From Flaveria trinervia (taxonomy: Eukaryota > Streptophyta > Magnoliopsida > Asterales > Asteraceae), in the NCBI GenBank assembly GCA_025506515.1, contig CM046447.1, positions 85,313,248 to 85,377,247 of the forward strand: DNA of 64,000 nucleotides, in the 5' to 3' direction. Below the pieces are notes generated by a model that had not been told where the DNA came from, did not search any database, and saw only the letters and a program-made list of their open reading frames with translations. Numbering within the stretch: the first letter of the stretch is position 1; each line of letters starts with the position of its first letter. This document shows, one piece after another, positions 1 to 9,661 of the stretch. The translations under genes and the position numbers were made by a program.

Positions 1-612
1 CACCATGAACACATCCATAACATCAATTCATCAATAATTCAACATTACATGTAAAATAAAGTTACTATTCTTAGTAACCTACGAACAATGCATCAAAATC
101 CCAACTTTCTTGCATAATCGACGTTAACTAACATGTATACTAACTAACATGTTAACATCATCAATTGATCAAAACTCAACACCAAGAACATCAATTTCGC
201 AACTAGGGTTCGGCCATATCAAGTTTCATGCAAACAAAACACCAACTAACCTTTAATCTGTGAAAAGTAACAAAATTGAGACTTCTAATGTGTTGTATGC
301 CTTGAGATCGATCCAAACCAAAGCTTTCTTGCTTGATCTTGATTGAATTCTAATGGGAGAGGGGAAGAGAGGGGAGGTTGAGGCCGAAATTGAGGGTGGG
401 GGGTTAGGGTTTTGTTTTAATTTAGTTAATTTTGCATAATTACCCTTTAAACCCTTGTGTTTTGCGTTTTATAAAAAGGCACTCTTTTAAACACTTTTTA
501 AATGGTTTTTAAATACAATAATAAACATATAAACTCATGGTAACAATTATATATTTTATCTTTATAAAACACAAACATACGAATTAATACACACGTTTCC
601 ACGTTACGCGAT
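1..612 (-). repeat. Gypsy-type LTR remnant, distal part (split by Copia-1)
   Basis: Non-coding. Read on the minus strand it continues the LTR whose first 209 bp lie at 12909-13117, on the other side of Copia-1. Minus-strand landmarks include a TATA-like TTTATAAAA near 470-480, followed by a C-rich leader and a splice-donor-like AAGGTTAG near 250, the usual layout of a plant LTR promoter plus leader. The far end lies before the window, so I cannot tell a solo LTR from one end of a full element. The LTR identity is inference from these landmarks and the TGTGACATCC start at 13117. Confidence 0.5.
608..612. repeat. Copia-1 target site duplication, left copy
   Basis: GCGAT immediately precedes the LTR terminus TGACAGG. 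The right copy at 12909-12913 reads ACGAT. Four of five bases match, consistent with a 5 bp duplication carrying one later mutation. Confidence 0.6.
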
Positions 613-1327
613 TGACAGGATCAGGGATCTCAAGTTTGATGGATTAGAGTGTAACGCAGTGGAATAAGAACAAGAATTAGACAAATTATAGCAAGAATTT
701 GATATTCGTATACATTATGAACAAATACGGTTGTAAAGAGAGAATATATTTCTGTGAAAAGGAATGTTTCAATAATATCAAATGTTTCTGCTCAATCATT
801 CACAATTACAATAAGGTTGACACTCCTTATATAGAGTGCAATCACTGCTGATATCACGGGATAGTGACATCTGGCAGATTTGTTACAAAAATAACTAAAA
901 CTTAACAAACTACTGAAATGTTCACAACTACTGAGAATATATCAGAGTGCTAAGTATAAAACATAAAACTACTGATACGAAACTACTGAAACTACAACAA
1001 CTGAAGAACAAGCTCTTCAGTCGTTTTACAAAACTACCATAAAGGAAAACATAAAACTACTGAAAGAAAACCGTCACAACTACTGAAGAAGACCTCTTCA
1101 GCTGTTGTGACAACGACTGATACTTGGTTTTCAACACTTGTCTTCAGACTTTGTCTTCAGCACTTGTGTCTTCAGACTTTGTCTTCAGCACTTGTCTTCA
1201 GACTTTGTCTTCAGCACTTGTGTCTTCAGACTTTTGTCTTCAGCTGTTGTGGACTTCAGCAGTTGTTGTGACGTCTGTGGGACTTAAGGTTTTTCTGATC
1301 CGGCTCATTGGTTCTTTTGGTCCAACA
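613..1327 (-). repeat. Copia-1 3' LTR
   Basis: 715 bp. On the minus strand it starts TGTTGGACC and ends GATCCTGTCA, the canonical TG...CA. It pairs with 12193-12908 at about 98% identity. It contains a TATA motif (minus TATATAAGG near 826-834) and an array of ACTACTGAA and CTTCAGACTTTGT repeats at 900-1250. Confidence 0.95.
1124..1250. repeat. CTTCAG minisatellite in the Copia-1 3' LTR
   Basis: Roughly five tandem copies of a 26-28 bp unit built on TTCAGACTTTGTCTTCAGCA, with some units two bases shorter. The other LTR has the same array (12705-12825) with slightly different unit lengths. Most of the indel differences between the two LTRs fall here. Confidence 0.8.
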
Positions 1328-1340
1328 AACTCCCCCTGAA
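1328..1340 (-). other. Copia-1 polypurine tract
   Basis: The minus strand reads TTCAGGGGGAGTT directly before the 3' LTR start TGTTGG. It primes plus-strand DNA synthesis in reverse transcription. The position and G-run match Copia PPTs. Confidence 0.85.
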
Positions 1341-1544
1341 CCAATGCAGCCAAAACCTTAACTTTATTGAGGTCCCACTTATTTTTGGCAATAAGATTGG
1401 TCTTTTTCCTTCTTGATCAGCTAAGAAGATGACCCAATTAAGCACTGGCCTGGGAATAGATTTCTGAAATTTGGTTGGCATAGTATGGATAGGAGCCCTG
1501 ACTTTGGGGAACTGGACACAGGGCTGTGGTCCTATCCATGAAAT

Positions 1545-2591
1545 CTACTTCCCATGTATAAGCCTGTAGGATTCTCTAGTGTATGCTCTGAGAAACATAA
1601 TTTGTTCTTCCATGGTAAGATTTTCAGCTCCACCATCAAACAATCCTTCACACCCATACAGCTCTGAAATGTACTTAGCCTGTTTGACATTTTTGAGCTC
1701 AACTGTTGTGATATGTCTGTATGCAAACTCATCTGGGTGAGTCCCTTCAAGTAACAGACTGAGCTCATTTTGTTTGAAGTTCTCAAGCCTCATGTAGACT
1801 AACCCCTTTTTAATTACTCTGTTCTCTAACATCTTTTGGGGTGGCTGTTTAGTTTCATAGGCCTTCTTGAAATCTTCTACAATTTCCCAGGGTGATACTA
1901 CAAGGTCCACTGTGATCTCTTCATCTACGATCCTTTTTACTTGGCCCTTGTATCTCGAAGGAATGTCTTTCTTCACAATTCTGTGAGCCACCCTAGGATC
2001 AGGCCATATTCTCACCTTTTCCTTTTGATATTGAAATGTGTTAGCAAGGGTGTACAATCTCAGAGCTTCCTTCTTCATACTGATTATTGATGAAGAAGCA
2101 GCATATGTTTTGTTTATGATTTTCAGCATCTCATCATCATGAAGCTTTTGCTGCTGTTCTTCTTCTATCTTTACTTTCACAGCTTCCATCTGTGAGGTGG
2201 GAGTGATGGGCATAGGTTTGGCTTTAGGCAAAGTTAGGACTGTAGAAAGAGGCAGCCTATCTTCTTCCTCATCATCCTCTTCTTCTTCTTCTAGCCTCAA
2301 CACCCTTCTCTTCTTCTTCTTGGGTGCATCATCGGTTGTTGGTTTTGAGGGTAAAGGAGTTGGTTTAGAGGGTTGTGGTAGTGGTGATTTTGAAGTGGGA
2401 GGTTTTGCAGGTTGTTCTAGCATTCTTGTAGTGAGTGAGGCTTTTGAGTGTTTTGCTAGTTCCTTTCTGTTCCCAGCACCTGCCTCATTTAGTGCTTCAA
2501 TCACCAATCCCTTAGTGTATGCTTCAGACGAACAGATCTTGGTGGTTATTGCCAAGATACTGTCCCTAGTCCATGACTTAATCTCGATCAA
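1545..2591 (-). CDS. Copia-1 accessory ORF, C-terminal part (348 codons)
   Basis: Open frame ending just inside the 3' LTR side of the element. The first codon shown is TTG, so this is not a true start but a continuation of the upstream accessory frame after a frameshift. Visible features are a Pro/Ser-rich stretch, a basic cluster (PKKKKRR) directly followed by an acidic run (EEEEEDDEEED) at about residues 88-112, and then an apparently globular region with IWPDPR, SRYKGQ and SPWEIVEDF. I recognise no enzyme motif. It overlaps the preceding ORF by 4 bp. Related ORFs occur downstream of Copia pol in Asteraceae (from memory). The function is unknown; a structural or env-like role is only positional inference. 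Confidence 0.6.
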   Translation of the reverse strand: MIEIKSWTRDSILAITTKICSSEAYTKGLVIEALNEAGAGNRKELAKHSKASLTTRMLEQPAKPPTSKSPLPQPSKPTPLPSKPTTDDAPKKKKRRVLRLEEEEEDDEEEDRLPLSTVLTLPKAKPMPITPTSQMEAVKVKIEEEQQQKLHDDEMLKIINKTYAASSSIISMKKEALRLYTLANTFQYQKEKVRIWPDPRVAHRIVKKDIPSRYKGQVKRIVDEEITVDLVVSPWEIVEDFKKAYETKQPPQKMLENRVIKKGLVYMRLENFKQNELSLLLEGTHPDEFAYRHITTVELKNVKQAKYISELYGCEGLFDGGAENLTMEEQIMFLRAYTRESYRLIHGK

Positions 2592-3121
2592 TGATCTCCA
2601 AGGTACTTTGCAATGAATCTGATCATGATCTCTAGTCTTTCTCTTTCTAATGCATCATAACTTGCCCATCTTGAGTTAATTTCTTCAACTTCAAGTCTCC
2701 TAATCTCTGAGTCAAGCTGTGCAGTATCGAACCCCTGTCTATACAGTTGATCAATAATGGAGTCCATTGATTTACTGTGTGTAGCATCTGCCATTTTGAT
2801 CATCTCATCTAGTTCGAGTTCTTTTTCTTTTCCTTCAACCTTCCTCTTCCTATATGTGACATGAAAGTCTTTGTGACTTTCACCCACTTGATCAATGTCA
2901 GCTCCCTTCACAAACTCCTCTTCCTTCTCAGTCTCCTTTTCTTTCTTCCCCTCTATGCTCTTCCTCTTTGCTTTCACTGACTGACTCTCCCCCTTTTTGG
3001 TTGCATTGGTTGCAAGGGTTTGAGTAGCAGAAAGCCTTGTGCTCACAATCTCCTCCACCAGGGGTTGTATGATTGAGGGAAGCCTCTCATCCATGGTTTT
3101 GATCACAATGTCTGTGATCAT
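2588..3121 (-). CDS. Copia-1 accessory ORF, charged middle part (177 codons)
   Basis: Begins with ATG, but one in-frame TAG (3146-3148) is all that separates it from the 280-codon ORF upstream, so both were probably one frame. It is very rich in Lys and Glu (KAKRKSIEGKKEKETEKEEE near residues 50-70; RKRKVEGKEKELELDE near 90-106), has heptad-like spacing and is predicted helical or coiled. Several basic clusters could act as nuclear localisation signals. There is no catalytic motif and no signal peptide or membrane segment, which argues against a functional envelope protein. Confidence 0.55.
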   Translation of the reverse strand: MITDIVIKTMDERLPSIIQPLVEEIVSTRLSATQTLATNATKKGESQSVKAKRKSIEGKKEKETEKEEEFVKGADIDQVGESHKDFHVTYRKRKVEGKEKELELDEMIKMADATHSKSMDSIIDQLYRQGFDTAQLDSEIRRLEVEEINSRWASYDALERERLEIMIRFIAKYLGDH

Positions 3122-3145
3122 TGGGGTGATGAGAGGTAGGGATTG

Positions 3146-3988
3146 CTAAAAGATAGCAGTTGTTTGCTCAGATGGGTTTTGTCCCTGAGAAGCAGTGCCA
3201 GAAATAGAAGCTGGTGGCTCGGAAGTTTTGAGTGGCTGAGTGTGTGGGAGACCTTCAGGTGAAGGTGCCATCTGTGGGTTTATGTTGGTGGCAGATGGAC
3301 TTGCTATTTGAGAGAATTGGTCAAGTAGTCTTTGTAGTTTACTGACTTCTTCCTCAAGAATTGTGTTCTGGGCCAGAACATCATAAAAGAAGCCCAGGTC
3401 ATCATCAGCAGATGCTAAATCACCTGACCTCCTGCTTGTAGCAGGATGTACATGCACTGGGTGTAGACCAGTTGTAGCATGTGCCCCTTTTTCTTGGAAC
3501 TGGGGACTTCCAGCCTCAGGACGATGTCCTTCATCAGCTGTTGCCTCTGGTGAGGTCTTAGCTATGTTACCAGCCTTAGTCTGATCATGTGCTGATTCAG
3601 AAGAGGTGGCAGCCTCACCAGATGTTCTGGTCTCCATATCCACACCAGGAGATAGAACAGTTAAACCCTCGTGCTGTGGGCTGTCAGAAGCATGTTGATC
3701 CTCTTCTTCAATTGCTGTGGTTTTCCCCTTTGTTGGTGTTTGTTGGGGAGGAGGAGAGGCATGCAGCTGAGTCAGCACGTTTGCAATAATGAGAGTAGGA
3801 CTTTGTGGGGCAGTTGCAGTGGGAGATGGGTTAAACGCAGTATGCACCTGGGGAGAATGGTGCTCTTCAATGGCAATCTCCTCAAATGAGGAAGATCCCA
3901 GATTAGTGGGTACCCCTTCTTTGGTTGCTGCAGGCTCCTTTTGAGAGGAATCCTGAGCGGTTGTGGCTGGTGAAGTCCTTGTATCCAC
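3146..3988 (-). CDS. Copia-1 accessory ORF, Ser/Thr/Pro-rich linker (280 codons)
   Basis: Low-complexity protein rich in Ser, Thr, Ala, Pro and Gln over most of its length. One short amphipathic coiled-coil segment at about residues 203-228 contains NTILEEEVSKLQRLLDQ. This composition is typical of a disordered linker between folded parts. It lies downstream of the longin-like ORF (4083-4875) and is in frame with the 177-codon ORF after one stop. I infer that it is the central part of one long accessory protein broken by mutation. It does not look like a cellular gene. Confidence 0.55.
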   Translation of the reverse strand: MDTRTSPATTAQDSSQKEPAATKEGVPTNLGSSSFEEIAIEEHHSPQVHTAFNPSPTATAPQSPTLIIANVLTQLHASPPPQQTPTKGKTTAIEEEDQHASDSPQHEGLTVLSPGVDMETRTSGEAATSSESAHDQTKAGNIAKTSPEATADEGHRPEAGSPQFQEKGAHATTGLHPVHVHPATSRRSGDLASADDDLGFFYDVLAQNTILEEEVSKLQRLLDQFSQIASPSATNINPQMAPSPEGLPHTQPLKTSEPPASISGTASQGQNPSEQTTAIF

Positions 3989-4082
3989 TAGGGGGTTATA
4001 ACCAGTGGATATAGCCTGCGTTTGTGTTGCAGGGGCATCCTCAGGGGACTCATTTCCCTGAGTAGCCTTTTTTGTCTTCTTT

Positions 4083-4875
4083 TTAGTGGGTTGGTGGGGA
4101 CTTTGGATTTGGAGGTGGTGGCTGTGGGTTCCACTGCGTGGGTTTGCGCAGCTTGGCAGCCATTTTTAGTGATTGGTCAGAGTTGTTCCGGGAGTATACT
4201 TCAGGCAATACAGCCGTAGCAGGGACTCCCAGGCCAACAAGTCCCTCAGCTTGAAGCTGGTTTTCAATTATGGCCATTATGAACCGAGGATATAATATCC
4301 AACGGTTAGCAAGTTGTTTTTGGGCCATATCCTTGAGCTCTAAAAATAGTATTTCAGAAAAATTTAAAGGTTGTTGCTCAAGGATGGAGTACATTACCTG
4401 TTGCCACCTTGTGGACATTTGATCCCATGATGAAGTCTTGGGGGCAAGGCAGACATTTACCAGGTGAAAGATGAGACGTTCGGCATCCTGGAGATGTTTC
4501 TTCAATATGGTAGATGCACTCAGGTTACCCTGGTATCCATGCTGGGCAAATGATTGATCGATTGTGCCCTTTGGATAACCAGTTAGGAAAGTGGCATCAT
4601 CAGATTGAGGGTTTGGCGAAGAATGTCTGGAGTAATGCTTTTTGATGATGGACAAACGATTGAAGAGACTCTGTGTCATTCTCCTCAGAGACAAGAGTGA
4701 TGTTTGTCCAGAATTGGTTAAGAGATTCAGCATATATGGTGGGATTTAACAAAAAAGCCGTTTTGTAAGGTGACTGAACCATTAAATCAATGGTGTTGTG
4801 AAACTTGGTCCAGTATGGTGATTTTATGAGATGTGCGACACAGTTGTGTCGAGGTTTTAGTTGCATGGTCGCCAT
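4083..4875 (-). pseudogene. Copia-1 accessory ORF, N-terminal longin-like part (frameshifted)
   Basis: A good ATG at 4875 opens a 91-codon frame (to 4600) with the pattern HNCVAHL...FHNTIDLM...NPTIYAESLNQFW. The homology then continues in another frame from about 4733 to 4083, with PKTSSWDQ, LNFSEILF and WILYPRFIMAIIEN. From memory this matches a large Asteraceae family of retroelement-linked proteins often labelled 'synaptobrevin, longin-like domain protein'. The break is a frameshift between about 4600 and 4733, where the two open frames overlap. The ORF lies about 0.85 kb downstream of the RNase H stop, the position of env-like genes in SIRE elements. No transmembrane or signal segment is visible. 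Function is unknown; the label is family recall, not proof. Confidence 0.7.
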
Positions 4876-5718
4876 TGATGAAGAGAGGTTACAGAGTTTT
4901 TTTTTTTTGAACGTTAGGTTTGAGAAGAGAAGAAAGTAAAAACTCTAAAGGTGGGATAAGGTATTTAAAGGGTAGGGTTAGAAAACGACTGATGGTTTTG
5001 GTGTTAGTCATCAGTTGTTGAAACTACGGATGACGTGGTATTAACTTTCAGAGGTTTGGAATGACTGACCGTATTGGTGTGATCAGCAGTTGTTATAAAA
5101 CAACTGAATACTTGGTTTTAACGGTCAGACGTTGAAACAACTGAAGTCTCTGATTTAGTCATCAGTAGTTATAAAACTACTGAAGACAATTTTGACTTCA
5201 GGTGATGAAACAACTGACTTGGTATTAGTCATCAGTAGTTGGGAAACTACTGAAGACTTTGGTTTTACCATCAATTGTTGTAAACAACTGAAGACTTGGT
5301 GTTAGTCATCAGTAGTTGTGAAACTACTGAAGACATGGTTTTGCTTCAGTTGTTTAGAAAGAAACAGCAGTTGGGAAACTACTGAAGACAAAAAGGCTCA
5401 TCAGTAGTTGTCGTCAATTTATTGCTTTTCAGCTGTTTCATACTGTCCTCAACACGTACTCATCAGACGTTTTCATCTGTTTTCAGATGTTTCATAGGAC
5501 ATCAGTACGTATTTGTATTTCTGACAACAATAGTTGTAGCTACATCAGCTATTGTAACTACAATTGTTTTAACAAATAAAGTACCTGAGTACTGAGAAGT
5601 TAAGCTCTAATAGTTTAAAGAAAACTTCTGGAGAGAAAATAACGTCAGTACTTATATATATGACTAATAAACTAATGATCATCAGTACTTATGAGCTGAG
5701 ATCACCAGTAGTTGTCAC
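4876..5718 (-). repeat. Spacer with an array of palindromic CAGTAGTT/AACTACTG hairpin units
   Basis: Non-coding spacer between the RNase H stop and the accessory ORF. From 4985 to 5560 it is a degenerate array of about 45-50 bp units, each holding an inverted repeat such as CAGTAGTTGTGAAACTACTG (8 bp arms, 4 bp loop) followed by AAGACTTGGT. At least eight units can be followed. The same ACTACTGAA motif fills the LTR (900-1110). The RNA would form a run of short stem-loops. Confidence 0.8.
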
Positions 5719-6900
5719 TTATTCTAGCTGCAACATACCAAGCCTTAACACTAGGTTTTGGAAAGTTGTGCTATCCAAGGGCTTAGTGAAAATGTCTGCA
5801 AGCTCATCAGCACTAGGAACAAATTTTGGATCAATCAGACCTTTTTCTAAACAATCTCTAATAAAATGGTGTCTGATTTCAATATGTTTAGTCCTAGAGT
5901 GCTGGACAGGATTCTTGACAAGACAAAGAGCTGAAGAGCTGTCCATTAACAATGGGGTCTTAGTCTCTGTTATGCCATAATCCAATAATTGGTTTTGAAG
6001 CCAGAGTACCTGAGATGTACAGCTTGCAGCAGCAATGTACTTTGCTTCAGCAGTTGATGTAGCAACTGAGGTCTGCTTCTTACTCTGCCAAGAAATCAAG
6101 CAGTTGCCTAAGAATTGGCATCCTCCAGAAGTGGACTTTCTTGTCAACTTACACCCTGCATAGTCACTGTCAGAAAAAGCAAACAATTTACCAGAATGTC
6201 TAGTAGAATACCATAAACCTAGAGATGGAGTGCCTTGCAAATATCTAAAGATCCTCTTGACTGCAATCAAATGAGACTCCTTAGGTGCAGCCTGAAATCT
6301 AGCACAAACACATGTAGCAAACATAATATCTGGTCTAGAAGCTGTTAAGTATATCAAGGACCCAATCATACATCTGTAAAGTGTTTCATCAACCACTTTA
6401 CCTTTCTGATCTGTATCTAGTTGTGTGGTGTTGCACATGGGAGTAGAACAGGGCTTACACTTTTGTAAATCAAACTTTTCCAAAAGATCTTTTGTGTAGT
6501 TGGATTGATGAATGAAAATTCCATCAGCCTTTTGTTTGATTTGCAAACCCAGAAAGAACTGTAATTCTCCCATGGCACTCATTTCAAACTTCTGTTTCAT
6601 CAACTTTGTAAAGGCATCACACAACTGTGGATTAGAGGATGCAAAAATAATATCATCTACATAAATTTGAACAAGTAGATTATGCTGCCCAGCTTTCTTA
6701 ATGAATAAAGTCTTATCTATGGAGCCTCTAGTGAAATTATTTTCCAGAAGAAAGTTTGATAATGTCTCATACCAGGCTCTAGGAGCTTGTTTCAACCCAT
6801 AGAGAGCCTTATCAAGCTTATACACCCAATTAGGATGTTTATTGTTCTCAAAACCTGGTGGTTGACATACATAAACCTCTTCTTTAATTTTCCCATACAA
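5719..6900 (-). CDS. Copia-1 reverse transcriptase (C-terminal two thirds) and RNase H
   Basis: 394-codon piece of pol. RT palm residues are clear: VCQPPGF, ALYGLKQAPRAWY (33-44) and the catalytic YVDD at 80-83. The thumb/connection has the Copia signature YLTASRPD (184-191). RNase H follows: SDSD (243-246), TAEA with its Glu at 285, and MDSSSA with Asp at 320, then TKHIEIRHHFIR. The active-site acidic residues needed for both activities are present, so this half looks chemically intact. It is separated by a frameshift from the N-terminal RT fragment (6986-7192). The end (RLGMLQLE then stop) is the usual Copia pol C terminus. In a working element it copies genomic RNA into cDNA inside cytoplasmic virus-like particles. 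Confidence 0.93.
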   Translation of the reverse strand: MYGKIKEEVYVCQPPGFENNKHPNWVYKLDKALYGLKQAPRAWYETLSNFLLENNFTRGSIDKTLFIKKAGQHNLLVQIYVDDIIFASSNPQLCDAFTKLMKQKFEMSAMGELQFFLGLQIKQKADGIFIHQSNYTKDLLEKFDLQKCKPCSTPMCNTTQLDTDQKGKVVDETLYRCMIGSLIYLTASRPDIMFATCVCARFQAAPKESHLIAVKRIFRYLQGTPSLGLWYSTRHSGKLFAFSDSDYAGCKLTRKSTSGGCQFLGNCLISWQSKKQTSVATSTAEAKYIAAASCTSQVLWLQNQLLDYGITETKTPLLMDSSSALCLVKNPVQHSRTKHIEIRHHFIRDCLEKGLIDPKFVPSADELADIFTKPLDSTTFQNLVLRLGMLQLE

Positions 6901-6985
6901 AATGCACTTTTGACATCCATTTGAAAAACTTTAAGGTTGTGATAAGCAGCATAAGCTAAAAACAATCGAATTGCTTCCAGTCTGG

Positions 6986-7192
6986 CTACAGGGGCAAAGG
7001 TTTCATTATAATCAATGTCTTCCTCTTGTGAAAACCCCTGTACACCAGTCTGGCCTTGTTCTTAACAATAAGCCCATTTTCATCAGTTTTGTTCCTAAAC
7101 ACACATTTAGTGCCTATTGCACACTTACCTGGAGGTAGAGGAACCAGTTCCCACACTTGCTGTTTCTTGAACTGAAGAAGCTCAAGCTGCAT
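6986..7192 (-). pseudogene. Copia-1 RT N-terminal fragment
   Basis: 68 codons carrying the Copia RT fingers start: VWELVPLPPGKCAIGTK, FRNKTDENG and NKARLV. The reading continues in a different frame, lost after GFHKRK, towards the RT ORF that resumes at 6900. There is at least one frameshift between 6900 and 7060. The fragment confirms that RT was once full length. Confidence 0.8.
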
Positions 7193-7226
7193 GGCTTCAA
7201 CCCATCCATTGTCCCTTAAAGCAATG

Positions 7227-7965
7227 TCATAGTTCTTTGCTTTTGCTGACTAATGAAGAGAGCATAGAAGGAGAAATTAGACAATTGACTTCTTGTTGAA
7301 ACACCAGCATTGATATCACCAATGATTTGAGACATAGGTGATTCTTCAGATCTTGGTACATAATAAGATCTGTGCAAGTGTTTGTAGCAGGCTCAGCAGC
7401 AACAGATGGTGATGGTGAAGCATTTCCTTGAAACCAATCAGTAGATGGTAATTCAAAGGAAGTTGAAGTTGTAGAAATCTCATCAGCATTTGTTGTGGAT
7501 TGTGCTACCGAAGCTACAGGAACATCAGGTCTAGCTGAATCAGGCAGTTGATTACTAAACTTGAAAAGGTGATTACTGATATCATCATCATCATCAGTAA
7601 CACCAGATGGATGACTAGCTACAGAAGATGATGGATTCATATGATCTGCAACAGCAGGTGGTTGATAAGGAACATATTGCAGAATGTCCAGATCAAACAA
7701 CTCCACAGGGTTTTGTGGAATTGTATCCTTAGGGGATTCATTGAACTTCACATGCAAGGTTTCTTCAACTATCTTTGTCAACAGTTGAATACTCTATAAG
7801 CCTTGCAAGTGGATGAATACCCAACAAAATACCCTGCATCCACCTTAGAATCAAACTTTTGAGTTGATCCTTTGTGTTGAGAATGTAACAGGGACACCCA
7901 AATGCTCTAAAGAATGAAATCAAAGGGGCTAAATGATGTAAAACTTCATAAGGAGTTTTCATCAA
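7227..7965 (-). pseudogene. Copia-1 pol linker between integrase and RT (two frames)
   Basis: Two overlapping open pieces (7765-7965 and 7227-7781) in different frames. The first has the integrase C-terminal GKD-like region of Copia elements (TPYEVLHHLAPLISFFRAFGCPCYI). The second is the acidic, Ser/Pro-rich connector, with DIPQ-like and DDDDIS segments, before RT. No catalytic residues are expected here. Confidence 0.7.
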
Positions 7966-8003
7966 CCTCTGATTTACTAAGGCTCTATTCTGTACATAGC
8001 AGG

Positions 8004-9056
8004 CTATATGACAGCTTCAGCCCAAAAGGTCAGTGGCAGACCAGAATCAGCCAACATGGACCTTGCAGCTTCAATGAGGGTCCTGTTCTTTCTCTCCACT
8101 ACTCCATTTTGCTCTGGAGTCCTTGGGATGCTATACTGCCTCTTGATTCCCTTTGATAAGTAAAACTCATCAAGAGTGTGGTTTCTGAATTCAGTACAAT
8201 TGTCACTCCTCACACACTTAACTGATAGGGAATACTGCTTCTCAACATGTAACACAAAGTTCATAATGGACTGAGCAGCCTCATCCTTTGAATGCAAGAA
8301 GAAGGTCCATACGTATCTAGAGTAATCATCCACAATTACCAGACAGTATTTCTTCTTTGCCATACTCATTACCTTCACAGGACCAAAAAGATCCATGTGC
8401 AGTAGTTGTAAGCAGGCATTAGACTTGGATTCTTCTATGGTTGGGAATGAAACTTTATGTTGTTTCCCTTTTAAGCATGCCGTGCAGATTTCATCACAAT
8501 TGAACTCCTTTATTGGAAGACCTCTTACTAAACTCTTGTGGATCAGCTGATTCATGTTTTTGAGATTAACATGACCCAGCCTTCTATGCCACAGTTTAGA
8601 TTCTTGGAGAGAGGCCTTAGAGAACAAGCATGGATGGCCTTTTAACTCAATTTTCTTTGACAAATCTAAGGCATATACTCTTCCTATCCTGTTGGCCTTC
8701 AGGAGCGTATTATCATCCAGTACTTTGTCAATCAGGCTCAGAACCTTGGAAGACAGAATCCTACAGTTCTGGCTTGTGAAAAAAGCAACATGTCCTTTGT
8801 CACACATCTGACTGACACTCAACAGATTGTATTTGAGATTCTCCACATGGTTGACATCATCAAATCTAATATCTCCATTAGACACATATCCCTTTCCAAT
8901 GATGTAACTTTTAGCATCATTTCCAAATGAGACAAATCCTTTCTTTCCCTGAGAGTAATCATGAAGAAGAGAGGTGCTCCCAGTCATGTGCATGGATCCT
9001 CCACTGTCCACATACCAGATGCTTCTTTGGCATGCTGAAGAACCCTGCACAATCAT
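8004..9056 (-). CDS. Copia-1 protease and integrase
   Basis: 350 codons. An aspartic protease motif YVDSGGSMHMTG (15-26) opens the piece; the usual residue after DSG is Cys, here Gly. Next comes the gag-pre-integrase zinc module with H157, H162, C191 and C194, then the integrase core with D222 (HMDLFGP), D285 (VRSDN) and E321 (NGVVERKNRTL), a DX35E spacing. All three metal-binding acids are present. It overlaps the preceding gag-side ORF by 4 bp (ATGA), which I read as a frameshift scar because Copia gag-pol is normally one frame. It would process the polyprotein and insert cDNA into nuclear DNA. Confidence 0.93.
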   Translation of the reverse strand: MIVQGSSACQRSIWYVDSGGSMHMTGSTSLLHDYSQGKKGFVSFGNDAKSYIIGKGYVSNGDIRFDDVNHVENLKYNLLSVSQMCDKGHVAFFTSQNCRILSSKVLSLIDKVLDDNTLLKANRIGRVYALDLSKKIELKGHPCLFSKASLQESKLWHRRLGHVNLKNMNQLIHKSLVRGLPIKEFNCDEICTACLKGKQHKVSFPTIEESKSNACLQLLHMDLFGPVKVMSMAKKKYCLVIVDDYSRYVWTFFLHSKDEAAQSIMNFVLHVEKQYSLSVKCVRSDNCTEFRNHTLDEFYLSKGIKRQYSIPRTPEQNGVVERKNRTLIEAARSMLADSGLPLTFWAEAVI

Positions 9057-9643
9057 AAGAAACTAGTTAGCTTTGGAGACCCAAACCTTTTTGGTTTTGG
9101 GACTGATTTTATCAACAGATTTAACCATAGCGGTTTCTTATGATTAACAGCTGATGAAGATGGAGATGGTGCTGAAATGGATTTGGGCCTGGAATTCCTC
9201 TCCAGTGGTTTGATCACATGGGTTTCAAGTTGGTTAACTCTCCCCAACAGATGCTGAACCATCATAACAACTTGTGTCTGATTTGGAGCTCGAGCTTTCA
9301 GTTCATTTGACACTCCAGAGCTTGTTTTTGATGAGTTCCTGTGACCCACCATTTCCTCCTTCTTAAACTTCACAGACTTAGTCTTATGTTTATCATGAGG
9401 AACAATATCAGCTGTCTTCTGATAAACCGCATCCTTCTTAGTTGATTTGGGTAAGGCCTTGGGTTTATCAGGTTGAGATGATTGTGGTACAAACTTGGTC
9501 TCAAACTTAGTTTTCATTTTATTTATTTCTAGTTTAATGAGCTCATCCCTTTGGAGCTTTAAACCCTTTTTGTACCAACATTCATCAGATAGATGATTGA
9601 ATTTACCACAAATTTCACATGGTTTATTCTTTATCTTGGACAT
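9053..9643 (-). CDS. Copia-1 gag C-terminal part with second zinc knuckle
   Basis: 196-codon basic, Lys/Ser-rich piece. A CX2CX4HX4C zinc knuckle, CEICGKFNHLSDEC (9-22), lies at the start, then a KTKSVKFKKEE basic region and a Pro/Ser-rich tail that leads into the protease ORF. Zinc knuckles bind RNA during packaging. SIRE-like gag proteins are long and carry a knuckle just before protease, as here. Confidence 0.85.
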   Translation of the reverse strand: MSKIKNKPCEICGKFNHLSDECWYKKGLKLQRDELIKLEINKMKTKFETKFVPQSSQPDKPKALPKSTKKDAVYQKTADIVPHDKHKTKSVKFKKEEMVGHRNSSKTSSGVSNELKARAPNQTQVVMMVQHLLGRVNQLETHVIKPLERNSRPKSISAPSPSSSAVNHKKPLWLNLLIKSVPKPKRFGSPKLTSFL

Positions 9644-9661
9644 CTTTAATCGAAGTGGAAA

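Noticed and set aside
1124..1339. Plus-strand ORF in the Copia-1 LTR (and its twin at 12527-12926)
   Set aside because: It follows the CTTCAG tandem repeat, repeats the same peptide, and lies antisense in an LTR. Not a gene.
2197..2616. 139-codon plus-strand ORF
   Set aside because: Shadow of the acidic/basic run of the minus accessory ORF; a Ser run from GAGGAA complement.
4985..5560. Possible CRISPR array
   Set aside because: Unit spacing and spacers are irregular, the spacers are themselves repetitive, and the setting is a plant retrotransposon.
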